A stretch of DNA of 64,000 nucleotides from Rhodopseudomonas julia (lineage in GTDB: Bacteria > Pseudomonadota > Alphaproteobacteria > Rhizobiales > Afifellaceae). The notes beneath the pieces are model-generated. The model ran no database searches. It had not been told where the DNA came from and was given only the letters and a program-made list of their open reading frames with translations. The translations under genes and the position numbers were made by a program. This document shows, one piece after another, positions 45,962 through 55,129 of this stretch. The stretch covers positions 1,674,001-1,738,000 of the forward strand of contig NZ_JAUSUK010000001.1 in NCBI RefSeq assembly GCF_030813515.1, read 5' to 3'. How positions within the stretch are numbered: the stretch's first letter is position 1; each line of letters opens with the position of its first letter.

Positions 45962-46016
45962 GGGTGGTATCCGGTCTCAATAAGCGGCGGGTTTCTTCGC
46001 TTCGCTGCATAGCGAG

Positions 46017-46071
46017 CCGGCCGGCCGGACGCAAAGAAAAGATTGACAGGCGCGAAGCTCGCTTCCTAAGC
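46017..46071 (+). promoter_or_regulatory. metX promoter with adjacent 12-base palindrome
   Basis: A consensus TTGACA (46043-46048) and a CTAAGC box (46066-46071) are 17 bp apart, placing the start site about 20 nt before the metX ATG. CCGGCCGGCCGG (46017-46028) lies just upstream between the divergent genes. The short leader leaves no room for a riboswitch. Confidence 0.5.
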
Positions 46072-46097
46072 CGCTCAACCACCGAAGGAACGTCGCT

Positions 46098-47270
46098 ATG
46101 GATGCCGGTGTGCCAAATCACGCCACCGCCGCTGCCCGGCAGGTGGATTGCCCTTCAAGCCTCTGCATGGCTTTTGCGGAGACCCTTGCGCTCGACGGCG
46201 GCGATGCGCTGCCGAGCTTTCAGATCGCCTATCAGGTCTACGGGACGCTCAACGCCGACAAATCGAACGCCATTCTGGTCTGCCATGCGCTGACCGGCGA
46301 TCAGCATGTCGCCAACGAGCATCCGGTGACCGGCAAGGCCGGCTGGTGGTCCTTGATGGTGGGGCCGGGCCGGCCGATCGACACGGACCGCTATTTCGTC
46401 ATCTGCGCAAATGTGCTCGGCGGCTGCATGGGTTCGACGGGACCCGCCTCGTCGAATCCTGCGAACGGCGAGCCCTATGCGCTCGATCTGCCGGTCATCA
46501 CCGTGCGCGACATGGTGCGGGCGCAGGCGCGGCTCGTCGACGAGCTCGGCATCGAGAAATTGTTTGCGGTGGTCGGCGGCTCGATGGGCGGCATGCAGGT
46601 CCTGCAATGGGCCGTCAGCTATCCCGAGCGCGTCTTCGCCGCGATCCCGATCGCGACCGCGCCGCGCCACACCTCGCAGAATATCGGTTTCAACGAAGTC
46701 GGCCGGCAGGCGGTGATGGCCGATCCCGATTGGTGCGGCGGCAAATATCTGACGCTCGGCAAGCGGCCGGCGAAGGGACTCGCCGTGGCGCGCATGGCGG
46801 CGCACATCACCTATCTGTCGGAGAGCGCGCTGCACCACAAATTCGGCCGGCATCTGCAGGACCGCGAGGCGCTGACTTTCGGCTTCGATGCCGATTTCCA
46901 GATCGAATCCTATCTGCGCCACCAGGGGATGACCTTCGTCGAGCGCTTCGACGCGAACTCCTATCTCTATCTGACGCGGGCGATGGATTATTTCGACCTG
47001 GCCAAGGATTATCGCGGGCGGCTGGCGGATGCTTTCCGGGGGGCCACGTCGCGCTTTTGCGTGATCTCCTTCAGCAGCGACTGGCTGTTTCCGACGGCCG
47101 AGAACCGTTCGATCGTGCATTCGCTCAATGCGTCGGGTGCCAATGTCTCCTTCGTGGAGGTGGAGACGGATCGCGGCCACGACGCCTTCCTGCTCGACGA
47201 GCCGGAGCTGTTTCGCACCGTCTCCGGCTTTCTGCGCGGTGCAGCACGGGTCAGGGGGCTGGCGGAATGA
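46098..47270 (+). CDS. metX: homoserine O-acetyltransferase (MetX)
   Basis: Activates homoserine for methionine synthesis; an alpha/beta-hydrolase acyltransferase. [33 protein letters not shown] (nucleophile S162), [16 protein letters not shown] (Asp) and [15 protein letters not shown] (His) complete the triad. It is 390 residues long and overlaps metW by 4 bases, the usual metX-metW pair. Acetyl- versus succinyl-specificity cannot be read with certainty from the sequence. Confidence 0.95.
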   Translation: MDAGVPNHATAAARQVDCPSSLCMAFAETLALDGGDALPSFQIAYQVYGTLNADKSNAILVCHALTGDQHVANEHPVTGKAGWWSLMVGPGRPIDTDRYFVICANVLGGCMGSTGPASSNPANGEPYALDLPVITVRDMVRAQARLVDELGIEKLFAVVGGSMGGMQVLQWAVSYPERVFAAIPIATAPRHTSQNIGFNEVGRQAVMADPDWCGGKYLTLGKRPAKGLAVARMAAHITYLSESALHHKFGRHLQDREALTFGFDADFQIESYLRHQGMTFVERFDANSYLYLTRAMDYFDLAKDYRGRLADAFRGATSRFCVISFSSDWLFPTAENRSIVHSLNASGANVSFVEVETDRGHDAFLLDEPELFRTVSGFLRGAARVRGLAE

Positions 47271-47905
47271 GCGAGATGCAATTGGCGACCATGGCGGCGG
47301 ATCCGGACCGCGTCGATCTGCGTGTCATCGCCGGCTTCGTCAGTCCCGGTTCGCGGGTTCTCGATGTCGGCTGCGGCGACGGGGCGCTTCTGAAGCTCCT
47401 CGCCCAGGAAAAGGGCGTCGACGGACGCGGCATCGAATTGTCGCAAAGGGGCGTGAACCAGGCGGTGGCCGAGGGGCTTTCCGTGATCCAGGGCGATGCG
47501 GACCGTGATCTCGAAACCTATCCGGACGGCGCCTTCGATTTTGCCATTCTGAGCCAGACGCTGCAGGCAACGCGCAATCCGCGCACGGTCGTGGAAAATC
47601 TTCTGCGCATCGGCCGGCGGGCGATCGTGTCGTTCCCGAATTTCGGCAATTGGCGCATCCGCAGCCAATTCATGGTCTGGGGACGCATGCCGATCACCTC
47701 CAACCTGCCCTACAGCTGGTACGACACGCCGAATATCCATTTCTGCACGATCAAGGATTTTCTCACCCTGACGGGCGAGATCGATGCCACGATCGAGGAC
47801 GCGGTCTGTCTCTATGGGGAGGGCAAGCGGATGACGCAGACGGCTCCCTGGACGATCTGGAACCTGTTCGGCGAACAGGCCGTCTTCGTTTTGAGCCGCG
47901 GCTAG
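47267..47905 (+). CDS. metW: MetW methyltransferase-like methionine biosynthesis protein
   Basis: A 212-residue SAM-binding-fold protein: [76 protein letters not shown], then [41 protein letters not shown]. MetW is needed with MetX for full homoserine acylation in several proteobacteria. The ATG lies inside the metX stop region (ATGA), indicating translational coupling. Confidence 0.95.
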   Translation: MSEMQLATMAADPDRVDLRVIAGFVSPGSRVLDVGCGDGALLKLLAQEKGVDGRGIELSQRGVNQAVAEGLSVIQGDADRDLETYPDGAFDFAILSQTLQATRNPRTVVENLLRIGRRAIVSFPNFGNWRIRSQFMVWGRMPITSNLPYSWYDTPNIHFCTIKDFLTLTGEIDATIEDAVCLYGEGKRMTQTAPWTIWNLFGEQAVFVLSRG

Positions 47906-47921
47906 CGCGCCGTAGCCCTGT

Positions 47922-48662
47922 TCAGGTCGCGTCGATCATCCCGACGCCCGGTTGAAGCGCCGGCTTCAGCGCCGGGCGGAACGCCCGTTTCGCCTTCACC
48001 GTGGTGGCCGGCATCACCACCTTTTGCGCATAGACGCAGGTGACGCCGGAAAAAGCCGGCCAGAGATTGCGGCCGAGTTTTTCGATGGCGGGCGACAGGC
48101 TGAGAAGCGAGCGGCTCTGCGTCGGCCACATATGGAGCGCAGTCGTCCAGGCGGTGACGTTGAAGCCGGTCTCCTGCAGAAGAGATTTCAGCTGGCCGCG
48201 CGAATAGGGGCGGCCATAACCGAAGGGTGAGGTCTCGACGCGCGCCCAGGCGCCCTGGCGATTGGGAACGACGATGAAGACGCGACCGTTGTTGGTGAGA
48301 ACACGGCGCATCTCCGCCATCAATTCCGGCGGTTGCGACGACGTTTCGAGCGCATGGACGAGAATCGCAAGATCGATGGCGGCATCGGGCAGAGGCAGGC
48401 AGGTCTCTTCCACGAGGGCCGTCGCCGAACGGCTGGCGCAGGGCCATTCCATGACGCCCTGCGGCGCCGGCATGAAGGCGAAGACGCGTTCGGCACGGCC
48501 GAGCTGGGGGCCGAGATAGGGGGTGGCGAAGCCGAGGCCGAGGACACGGTCGCTCGGCCCGACATTGATCAGCCGGTGCATACTTTCACGCACATGCCGC
48601 GTCACCATTCTGCCGAGAAGGCTTGCGTAGAATTCGCGCAGATCGACGACGTCAAGATGCAT
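47922..48662 (-). CDS. SAM-dependent methyltransferase-like protein
   Basis: A 246-residue protein with a Rossmann-type methyltransferase core. The motif I region, SDRVLGLGFATPYLGPQLGRAERVFAFM, is altered from the usual GxGxG. Later, LPLPDAAIDLAILVHALETSSQPPELMAEMRRVLTNNGRVFIVVPNR corresponds to motifs II-III. A C-terminal region with GYGRPYSRGQLKSLLQETGF follows, then a Lys/Pro-rich tail. It matches the class I methyltransferases adjacent to gloB in Hyphomicrobiales. Substrate unknown. Convergent with metW, divergent from gloB. Confidence 0.85.
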   Translation of the reverse strand: MHLDVVDLREFYASLLGRMVTRHVRESMHRLINVGPSDRVLGLGFATPYLGPQLGRAERVFAFMPAPQGVMEWPCASRSATALVEETCLPLPDAAIDLAILVHALETSSQPPELMAEMRRVLTNNGRVFIVVPNRQGAWARVETSPFGYGRPYSRGQLKSLLQETGFNVTAWTTALHMWPTQSRSLLSLSPAIEKLGRNLWPAFSGVTCVYAQKVVMPATTVKAKRAFRPALKPALQPGVGMIDAT

Positions 48663-48783
48663 CACGAGAACCTGCCAGACCTTCCTCCGTCAGCGCCGCG
48701 GCGCTGGGACCCAACTGCGCCCCATCGTCTAGCATGCCTTGCTCACGGCTTCATGGCGGGAAATATCGCCCTATACTGGCCGC

Positions 48784-48807
48784 ACGCCAACACCTAACGC
48801 CAACACC
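48784..48807 (+). repeat. 13-bp tandem duplication in the gloB leader
   Basis: ACGCCAACACC occurs at 48784-48794 and 48797-48807, 13 bp apart, about 50 bp before the gloB start. Confidence 0.6.
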
Positions 48808-48844
48808 GAGCGTCCAGCGCAACCCAATCGAGAAGGAGAACGCC

Positions 48845-49615
48845 TTGGCGGCACTCGAAATCGTTCAGTTTCCGGCCCGTTCGGACAATTACGCCGTTCT
48901 GGTGCATGACCCTGATTCCGGCGCGACGGCGGCCATCGATGCGCCCGAAGCCGATCCCATCATCGAGGCGCTTCAGGCGCGGGGCTGGGTTCTCACTGAT
49001 ATTTTCGTGACCCACAAGCATTTCGACCATATCGAGGGCGTGCCGGCGCTTCGCGAGACTTTTTCGGCACGCACCATCGGTCCGCGCAAGAGCGCGGTCG
49101 CGACCGCGCTCTACGACAAGACGGTGGAGGACGGCGAGACCTTCCAATGGGCGGGCCGCACGATCCAGGTGCTGGGGACGCCCGGACATACGCTCGACCA
49201 TCTCGCCTATTATTTCTCCGAAGACGGCGTCGCCTTCGTCGGCGATACGCTGTTTGCGCTCGGTTGCGGCCGGGTTTTCGAGGGCTCGGCGGAGCAGATG
49301 TGGAATTCGCTGCAGAAGCTGCGCGCGCTGCCGGACGAGACTGTCGTCTATTGCGGGCACGAATATACGCTCGCCAATGCGGAATTCGCCGTCAGCGTCG
49401 ATCCCGACAATGAAAAGCTCGCCGAACGCAAGAAGGAAGTCGAAGCGTTGCGCCAGGACGGGCATGCGACGCTGCCGACGACGATCGCGCTCGAAAAGGC
49501 GACGAACCCGTTCCTGCGCGCCGATGATCCGGCATTTCAGCAGGTGCTCGGCATGGAAGGCGAGGAGCCCGTCGCCGTCTTTGCCGAGACGCGCAAGCGC
49601 AAGGACAATTTTTGA
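48845..49615 (+). CDS. gloB: hydroxyacylglutathione hydrolase (glyoxalase II)
   Basis: Hydrolyses S-lactoylglutathione in methylglyoxal detoxification. Metallo-beta-lactamase fold with THKHFDH at 56-62 (zinc ligands), GTPGHTLDHLAYY and FVGDTLFALGCGRVFEGSAEQMWNSL, and the C-terminal substrate domain (YTLANAEFAVSVDPDNEKLAERKKEVE, TTIALEKATNPFLRADDP). The TTG at 48845 follows GAGAAGGAGA and yields the standard length of 256; no ATG fits. Confidence 0.95.
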   Translation: MAALEIVQFPARSDNYAVLVHDPDSGATAAIDAPEADPIIEALQARGWVLTDIFVTHKHFDHIEGVPALRETFSARTIGPRKSAVATALYDKTVEDGETFQWAGRTIQVLGTPGHTLDHLAYYFSEDGVAFVGDTLFALGCGRVFEGSAEQMWNSLQKLRALPDETVVYCGHEYTLANAEFAVSVDPDNEKLAERKKEVEALRQDGHATLPTTIALEKATNPFLRADDPAFQQVLGMEGEEPVAVFAETRKRKDNF

Positions 49616-50094
49616 GCGACGGGCGGAAAATGATGCCGGGAGAACGCCGGACCGAGCACCGGATGGAGAGCCTGAGCGCGGAGGAGGTGATTGCCCTCCT
49701 GAAGCTCATGCCGCATCCGGAGGGCGGGCATTTTCTGGAGACGTTTCGCGATGAGCGGGAGGCCGGCGGACGGGCCGCCGGCACGCTCATCTATTTCCTT
49801 CTGGCTGCAGGCGAGCGCTCGCACTGGCATCGCATCGATGCGAGCGAGGCCTGGCATTTTTATGCCGGAGCGCCGCTCGCTCTCGAGATCGCCGAAGAGG
49901 GGATGGCGCGGCGCCGGCATCTCCTCGGGCCCGATCTTCTCGCCGGCGAACGGCCGCAATGCGTGGTCCCGGCCTTTGCCTGGCAGGCGGCGGAAAGTCT
50001 CGGCGCCTGGACGCTCGTCGGTTGCAGCGTGGCGCCGGGCTTTCAGTTCGAGGCGTTCGAGCTGGCGGAAGCAGGCTTCGAGCCCGGTCTCTGA
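49612..50094 (+). CDS. cupin-fold protein (DUF985/cupin_5)
   Basis: A 160-residue protein. ALLKLMPHPEGGHFLETFRD, AGTLIYFLLAAGERSHWHRIDASEAWHFYAGAPLALEI (cupin metal histidines) and CVVPAFAWQAAESLGAWTLVGCSVAPGFQFEAFELA define the family. It is a single small beta barrel, function unknown. The start is uncertain: TTG 49612 overlaps the gloB stop, while ATG 49630 or 49663 are alternatives. Its 3' end overlaps the convergent transporter gene by 52 bases. Confidence 0.88.
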   Translation: MSDGRKMMPGERRTEHRMESLSAEEVIALLKLMPHPEGGHFLETFRDEREAGGRAAGTLIYFLLAAGERSHWHRIDASEAWHFYAGAPLALEIAEEGMARRRHLLGPDLLAGERPQCVVPAFAWQAAESLGAWTLVGCSVAPGFQFEAFELAEAGFEPGL

Positions 50095-50957
50095 CGCGAG
50101 AAGCGGCCGCCCCTTGCGGCAAGAACGGCGCCGCCGGTGATGAGAAGCGCGGCGATGGCGATCTGCGGCGTCAGCACGCCGTAGCCGGCGGCAATCAGGA
50201 TGATCGTGGAAAGAAGCGGTGCGGCGTAGCTCGTCACGCCGAGGAGCTGGATGTCGCCGCGTTTGACGCCGATGTCCCAGACATAGAAGGCCGCGCCGAC
50301 GGGCATCAGGCCGAGGCCGAGGACGGCGAGCCATTCGCCGCCGTCTGCCGGCCACACTGTGGTTTCGAAGAGAAGATGCGCGATCGCCGCGCCGATCGCC
50401 GTCGTCAGGCAATAGCCGGCGACGATGCCAGTCGGTACCGAGGCGAGGCGGCGCGAGAGCACGGAATAGCTCGACCAGGTGAGGGCGCAGCCGAGCGCTG
50501 CGACATAGCCCAGAGTGTAGCGCGCATCGAAGCTCAGGCTCTCGCCCCTCGTGACGATGAGAACCGTGCCGGAGAGGCCGAGAAGCGCGCCCACGAGATG
50601 GTACCAGCGCAGTTTTTCGCCCGGCAGAAGCGCCGAAAAGACGACGATCAGAAGCGGCCAGAGATAGGCGATGAGACCCGCTTCCACCGGCGGGGCGTTT
50701 CTGAGTGCGGTGAAATAGAGGGCGTGATAGCCGAAGAGGCCGACCGTACCGAAGACCCAGACCGACAGCGGCTGACGCAGTTCATGAAACCGGCCCTTGG
50801 CCCAAAGCCAGATGAAGCCGATCGCGGTGCCGATTGTGAAGGTGAGGGCGGCAAGCTGGAAGGGCGGAACATCGCCGCTCGCGGCGGTGAAAAGAGCGAG
50901 CAACGCCCACATCAAGACGGCGGTCGTGCCGAGCGCGGTGGCGAGAGAACGGCTCAT
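50043..50957 (-). CDS. EamA/DMT family transporter
   Basis: A 304-residue protein with ten predicted helices in two EamA repeats (GTTAVLMWALLALFTAASGDVPPFQLAAL and AALGCALTWSSYSVLSRRLASVPTGIVAGY). Such drug/metabolite exporters move amino acids, amines or unknown metabolites; this substrate is unknown. The ATG at 50957 has GAGGAGCTTCCGC upstream. It is 11 bp from the YihY-type gene's end on the same strand, so they are probably one operon. Confidence 0.9.
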   Translation of the reverse strand: MSRSLATALGTTAVLMWALLALFTAASGDVPPFQLAALTFTIGTAIGFIWLWAKGRFHELRQPLSVWVFGTVGLFGYHALYFTALRNAPPVEAGLIAYLWPLLIVVFSALLPGEKLRWYHLVGALLGLSGTVLIVTRGESLSFDARYTLGYVAALGCALTWSSYSVLSRRLASVPTGIVAGYCLTTAIGAAIAHLLFETTVWPADGGEWLAVLGLGLMPVGAAFYVWDIGVKRGDIQLLGVTSYAAPLLSTIILIAAGYGVLTPQIAIAALLITGGAVLAARGGRFSRQRPGSKPASASSNASN

Positions 50958-50968
50958 GCGGAAGCTCC

Positions 50969-51910
50969 TCAGCGCCGACCGAAGGGCAGACGGAGTTGGT
51001 GGCGCATCATCCAGGTTTCCTTGCGATTGGTGATCTCGTCGTCGATGGCGCGGTTGAGCTCCGCACCGTACTGGAAGATGAGCGCCTGGATATAGAGGAA
51101 GAACATCAGCGCCACGATGCCGCCGAGCCCGGCATAGGTGGCGGAATAATTGGCGAAGACGGAGATGTAGAAGGAGAAGATCCGCCCCGCCACCCACCAC
51201 AGCGCGACGGTCAGGATGACGCCTGAGGCAAGGACGCGCACGCGGCGGTGGTTTGCCGGCAGGAAGACGTGCACCGAGGTCAACATGGCGACCATGACGA
51301 GGAAGAGGATCACGCGGCCGCCGACGGAGATCATCTCCTGATAGAGCGCCTGGTCGGGGAAATAGGCGCGCACCACGGCAAGCCAGATCGGCAGGGCGAC
51401 GCCGAGAGCCGAAACGACGATCAAAAATGCCATGCCGAGAAAGACGAAGATGACGCTGCCGCCGTAGCGGTGCAGGAAGTTGCGCTGGTCAGAGCAGCGA
51501 TAGGCCTTGTTGAGCGCTTCGCGCACGGCCTCCACGGCGCCGGTGATGGAGACGAGCGTCACGAGAAGGCCGATGGTGATCAGGCCGCCATTGCGGCTGT
51601 CGAGCACCCGATTCACTTCCGGTTCGATGGTTTTCACCATGTGTTCCGGCATCACCTGGAAGGCTTCCCGGGTGAGATAATCGGCGAGTTCCTGGCCGCC
51701 GAAGACGCCGGCGAGCGCGATCAGGAACAGGAGAAACGGAAACAGCGCGAAGATCAGCGAAAAGGCGATGGCGCTCGCCAGCATGATGCCGTCATGACGC
51801 AAAAGCCCGGAGATGGCGTTGATATTGACGCGCCAGAGGAAGCGCAAGGCGCGCCAGATCAGCCGGACCAGACGAACGGGCCAGATCTCCTCGCTGTCGC
51901 CAAATGCCAT
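50969..51910 (-). CDS. YihY/BrkB family membrane protein
   Basis: A 313-residue inner-membrane protein with six helices. GIMLASAIAFSLIFALFPFLLFLIALAGVFGG, TGAVEAVREALNKAYRCSDQRNFLHRYGGS, FSFYISVFANYSATYAGLGGIVALMFFLYIQALIFQYGAELN are hallmarks. The family was earlier linked to ribonuclease BN in error; the function is unknown. It precedes the EamA gene. Confidence 0.9.
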   Translation of the reverse strand: MAFGDSEEIWPVRLVRLIWRALRFLWRVNINAISGLLRHDGIMLASAIAFSLIFALFPFLLFLIALAGVFGGQELADYLTREAFQVMPEHMVKTIEPEVNRVLDSRNGGLITIGLLVTLVSITGAVEAVREALNKAYRCSDQRNFLHRYGGSVIFVFLGMAFLIVVSALGVALPIWLAVVRAYFPDQALYQEMISVGGRVILFLVMVAMLTSVHVFLPANHRRVRVLASGVILTVALWWVAGRIFSFYISVFANYSATYAGLGGIVALMFFLYIQALIFQYGAELNRAIDDEITNRKETWMMRHQLRLPFGRR

Positions 51911-51981
51911 GATCGCCTATCAGCAAGGGCGGGTCGTTAAAAGGAAGCGACCGCATGCCCTTGCCGTCTGCAGCCGATCTA

Positions 51982-52707
51982 TCAGGGCATGTACTGGCCG
52001 CCGTTGGCCGTCAAGGTGGAGCCGGTGATGAAGCCGGCGTCATCGGATGCCAGAAAGACGACGACGCGGGCGACTTCCTCCGGTTCTCCGAGGCGGCCGA
52101 CGGGAATCTGCGGCAAAATCTGCTTGTTCATCACCTCTTCTGGGACGCCCTTGATCATCTCGGTGGCGATGTAGCCCGGGGAGATGGCGTTGACGGTGAT
52201 GCCCTTGCGGGCGCCTTCCTGGGCGAGCGCCTTGGTGAAGCCGAGCTCGCCCGCCTTCGAGGCCGAATAATTCACCTGGCCGATCTGGCCGCGCTGGCCG
52301 TTGATCGACGAGATGTTGATGATGCGGCCGAAGCCGCGCTCGCGCATGCCTTCCCAGACCGGCCGGCACATGTTGAAGAGTGATCCAAGATTGGTCTCGA
52401 TCACCTTGTGCCACTGCTCGCCCGTCATCTTGTGAAACATGGAATCGCGGGTGATGCCGGCATTGTTGACGAGAATCTCGACGGGGCCGAGCTCTTCTTC
52501 GACCTGGCGCACGCCCTGGGCGCAGGCCTCCTCGTTGGACACGTCCCATTTGTAGACGGGAATGCCCGTCTCTTCCTTGAAGGCGGCGGCCTTTTCGTCG
52601 TTGCCGCAATAACTCGCCGCAACTTGATAGCCGGCCTCCTTCAGTGCCTTCGCAATGGCGGCGCCGATGCCGCGGGTTCCACCTGTGACCAACGCAGTCC
52701 GTGCCAT
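51982..52707 (-). CDS. phaB: acetoacetyl-CoA reductase
   Basis: NADPH-dependent SDR making (R)-3-hydroxybutyryl-CoA for PHB. ALVTGGTRGIGAAIAKAL, NNAGITRDSMFHKM, NISSINGQRGQIGQVNYSASKAG (S134, Y147, K151) and YIATEMIKGVPEEVMNKQILPQIPVGRLGEPEEVARVVVFLASDDAGFITGSTLTANGGQYMP. The length is 241 residues. It follows phaA on the minus strand, with a stem-loop in the 234-bp gap. Confidence 0.96.
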   Translation of the reverse strand: MARTALVTGGTRGIGAAIAKALKEAGYQVAASYCGNDEKAAAFKEETGIPVYKWDVSNEEACAQGVRQVEEELGPVEILVNNAGITRDSMFHKMTGEQWHKVIETNLGSLFNMCRPVWEGMRERGFGRIINISSINGQRGQIGQVNYSASKAGELGFTKALAQEGARKGITVNAISPGYIATEMIKGVPEEVMNKQILPQIPVGRLGEPEEVARVVVFLASDDAGFITGSTLTANGGQYMP

Positions 52708-52860
52708 GTATTTCCCCCCGTTAGTGGCTCCTCAAAGAGCTCGTTACCGTCCTGGTATGTGACCAGGATGACGAAAACCTTGAGCTGAGCAAGGGCATTC
52801 ATGCATATCGCGCGTGAAAATTTCTCTGTGGGAAGAATAGCTCAGGCCATAGGCTGTCGG

Positions 52861-52885
52861 CGGAGGCGCCGAAGCGGCGCCTCCG
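52861..52885 (-). other. stem-loop between phaA and phaB
   Basis: A perfect 10-bp stem, CGGAGGCGCC/GGCGCCTCCG, with a 5-nt loop and no T-run on either strand. It may stabilise or partly terminate the phaA message. Confidence 0.55.
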
Positions 52886-52941
52886 TCACTGAAGGATTGG
52901 TGGGACCGCCCCCGGCGAATGCACGGTGGGCGTGATGGGGC

Positions 52942-54117
52942 TTAGGGGCGCTCCACGCACATGGCGACGCCCATGCCGCCGCCGATGCACAACGTGGCGA
53001 GCCCCTTTTTGACGCCGCGGCGCTGCATCTCGAAGAGAAGCGTCGTCAAAACCCGCGCCCCGGAGGCGCCGACCGGGTGACCGATGGCGATGGCGCCGCC
53101 ATTGACGTTGACGATCTCCGTGTTCCAGCCGAGATCCTTGTTGACCGCACAGGCCTGCGCGGCAAAGGCCTCGTTGGCCTCGATGAGCTCGAGGTCGTCG
53201 ATCGTCCAGCCGGCCTTCTCAAGTGCCCGGCGCGAGGCGGGGATCGGCCCCGTTCCCATCACGGCCGGATCGACGCCGGCGGTGGCCCAGGAGACGATAC
53301 GGGCGAGCGGCTCTATGCCCCGCTTTTCGGCCATCTCGGCCGTCATGATGACAGCGGCTGCCGCGCCGTCATTGATGCCGGAGGCGTTGCCGGCGGTGAC
53401 GGAGCCTTCCTTGTCGAAGGCCGGACGCAGAGCGGAAACCTTGTCGATCGTGGTGCCGGCGCGGATATATTCGTCGTCTTCGACCACCGTGTCGCCCTTG
53501 CGGCCCTTCACGGTGACGGGAACGATCTCGTCCTTGAAGCGGCCGGCCTTTTGTGCGGCTTCGGCCTTGTTCTGCGAGGCGACGGCGAAACTGTCCTGCT
53601 GTTCGCGGGTGATCTGCCACTGACGGGCAACGTTCTCGGCCGTCACGCCCATGTGGTAGCCGTTGAAGGCATCCAGGAGCCCGTCCCTCAGCATGGTGTC
53701 GACCATCTTGTAGTCGCCCATCTTCACGCCCTGCCGGAGATAGGCCGCATGCGGGGCCATCGACATGGATTCCTGGCCGCCGGCGACGATGATGTCGGCA
53801 TCCCCCTGGGCGATCTGCTGCATGCCGAGCGCGACCGCGCGCAGGCCGGAGCCGCAGAGCTGATTGATACCCCAGGCGGTCGTCTCTTTCGGGCAGCCGG
53901 CTGCCATGGCAGCCTGGCGGGCCGGATTTTGTCCCTGAGCTGCGGTGAGGATCTGGCCGAGGATGACTTCCGTCACTTCATCCGGCGACACACCTGCACG
54001 TTCCAACGCGCCCTTGATGGCAACCGCGCCGAGATCGTGCGCCGGCACGCTGGCGAAGGCGCCGTTGAATGATCCGACTGGTGTGCGTGCGGCACTCGCA
54101 ATAACGATATTGGGCAA
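52942..54117 (-). CDS. phaA: acetyl-CoA C-acetyltransferase (beta-ketothiolase)
   Basis: Condenses two acetyl-CoA to acetoacetyl-CoA. A 391-residue thiolase with [14 protein letters not shown] (C88 nucleophile), [18 protein letters not shown] (H347) and [11 protein letters not shown] (C377). The start is a TTG at 54117 preceded by GAGGAGGAG; no ATG lies near. phaB is downstream and the repressor phaR diverges from it across 278 bp. phaC is not in the window. Confidence 0.96.
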   Translation of the reverse strand: MPNIVIASAARTPVGSFNGAFASVPAHDLGAVAIKGALERAGVSPDEVTEVILGQILTAAQGQNPARQAAMAAGCPKETTAWGINQLCGSGLRAVALGMQQIAQGDADIIVAGGQESMSMAPHAAYLRQGVKMGDYKMVDTMLRDGLLDAFNGYHMGVTAENVARQWQITREQQDSFAVASQNKAEAAQKAGRFKDEIVPVTVKGRKGDTVVEDDEYIRAGTTIDKVSALRPAFDKEGSVTAGNASGINDGAAAAVIMTAEMAEKRGIEPLARIVSWATAGVDPAVMGTGPIPASRRALEKAGWTIDDLELIEANEAFAAQACAVNKDLGWNTEIVNVNGGAIAIGHPVGASGARVLTTLLFEMQRRGVKKGLATLCIGGGMGVAMCVERP

Positions 54118-54204
54118 AAGCTCCTCCTCTTTCGGGCCTGTCCATGGGGCGATTGTCGATCGCTAAGGCAAAAAAAGCAGCATTCGTCGGCCCGCCAATA
54201 CAAA

Positions 54205-54234
54205 GTTAAAGAGCGCGGCTGCCATGGCTGTCAA
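54205..54234 (-). promoter_or_regulatory. predicted phaA promoter
   Basis: Read on the minus strand, TTGACA (54234-54229) and TTTAAC (54210-54205) are 18 bp apart. The spacer holds the palindrome GCCATGGC, within a TGC-containing stretch. PhaR-type repressors bind TGC-rich sites, so this is a natural candidate operator. Confidence 0.45.
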
Positions 54235-54320
54235 CGAGGGGTAGAGCCGGAATTGCGCGCAAAAGTGCGGGGATTTCAGACAAAGCCGGACGTCTGCGCT
54301 GTTGGGCGCTGCAAAAAGAA

Positions 54321-54350
54321 TTGGCAACGACTGCCTATTTCCCGTTATCC
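54321..54350 (+). promoter_or_regulatory. predicted phaR promoter
   Basis: TTGGCA (54321-54326) and TTATCC (54345-54350) are 18 bp apart, about 46 bp before the phaR ATG. Confidence 0.4.
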
Positions 54351-54395
54351 TGCCCGCATGAGGCGAATGAGTTCCAAAGCGGAAACCAGCACTGC

Positions 54396-54977
54396 ATGAG
54401 CCAAGAGACCCCAACCGTTATCAAGAAATACGCCAATCGGCGTCTCTACCACACGGGCACCTCGACCTATGTGACGTTGGAAGATCTCGCCGAGATGGTA
54501 AAAGCCGGCGAAGATTTTACTGTCACAGATGCCAAGACCGGAGAGGACATTACACGTGGTGTCCTCGGCCAGATCATCTTCGAGCAGGAAAACAAGGGGC
54601 AACATCTTCTGCCAATTGCCTTTTTGCGTCAGCTGATCCGGTATTACGGGGACAGCATGCAAACCTTCCTGCCCACCTATCTTGAAACCTCGCTATCGGC
54701 CTTCAGCCGCAACCAGGACAAGCTGCGCGACCAGATGAGCCGTGCGCTCAAGGGCGACGCTTTCGGTGCGATGGAGGAGCAGGCGCGGCGCAACATGGAC
54801 ATGTTCACCGAGGCGATGCGCATGTTCACACCCTTCCCGCAGGCGGGTTCTGCAGCGGGCACGCGTTCGGCACCGCGAACGGCCGAAGGCCAGGCGGAGG
54901 AGATCGAGGCGCTGCGCGAGCAGCTTCGCGAGATGCAGCGCACGATCGAGACGATCGCGAGCGAGCGCAAGCAATAG
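54396..54977 (+). CDS. phaR: polyhydroxyalkanoate synthesis repressor PhaR
   Basis: DNA- and PHB-binding regulator that represses PHA genes until granules sequester it. A 193-residue protein with the conserved N-terminal DNA-binding domain TVIKKYANRRLYHTGTSTYVTLEDLAEMVKAGEDFTVTDAKTGEDITRGVLGQIIFEQE, the PHB-accumulation region LLPIAFLRQLIRYYGDSMQTFLPTYLETSLSAF, a Gln/Met-rich part and a C-terminal coiled coil. Position opposite phaA-phaB is typical. Confidence 0.96.
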   Translation: MSQETPTVIKKYANRRLYHTGTSTYVTLEDLAEMVKAGEDFTVTDAKTGEDITRGVLGQIIFEQENKGQHLLPIAFLRQLIRYYGDSMQTFLPTYLETSLSAFSRNQDKLRDQMSRALKGDAFGAMEEQARRNMDMFTEAMRMFTPFPQAGSAAGTRSAPRTAEGQAEEIEALREQLREMQRTIETIASERKQ

Positions 54978-55101
54978 GAGATTGTTGCGGCGCGAGATCC
55001 TGATCGAATTGGACTTGCGACCGCAGCCGGCTCTTTGGAGACCGCCCGACAAAATCAAACGGGCGAGATCAGCCCGCCCATATCAGCGCGGCGGGCGGAT
55101 T

Positions 55102-55129
55102 AACGCGGCGAAATCAACGTGGCGAAATC
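55102..55129 (-). repeat. 14-bp tandem duplication overlapping the stop of the GGDEF/EAL-like gene
   Basis: Two adjacent 14-base units at 55102-55115 and 55116-55129 (AACGCGGCGAAATC and AACGTGGCGAAATC) differ by one base. The second overlaps the minus-strand stop codon (55128-55130). Confidence 0.8.

Noticed and set aside
46013-46097. SAM-II type riboswitch before metX
   Set aside because: The conserved aptamer sequence is absent, and the promoter lies about 20-50 bp from the ATG, leaving no room.
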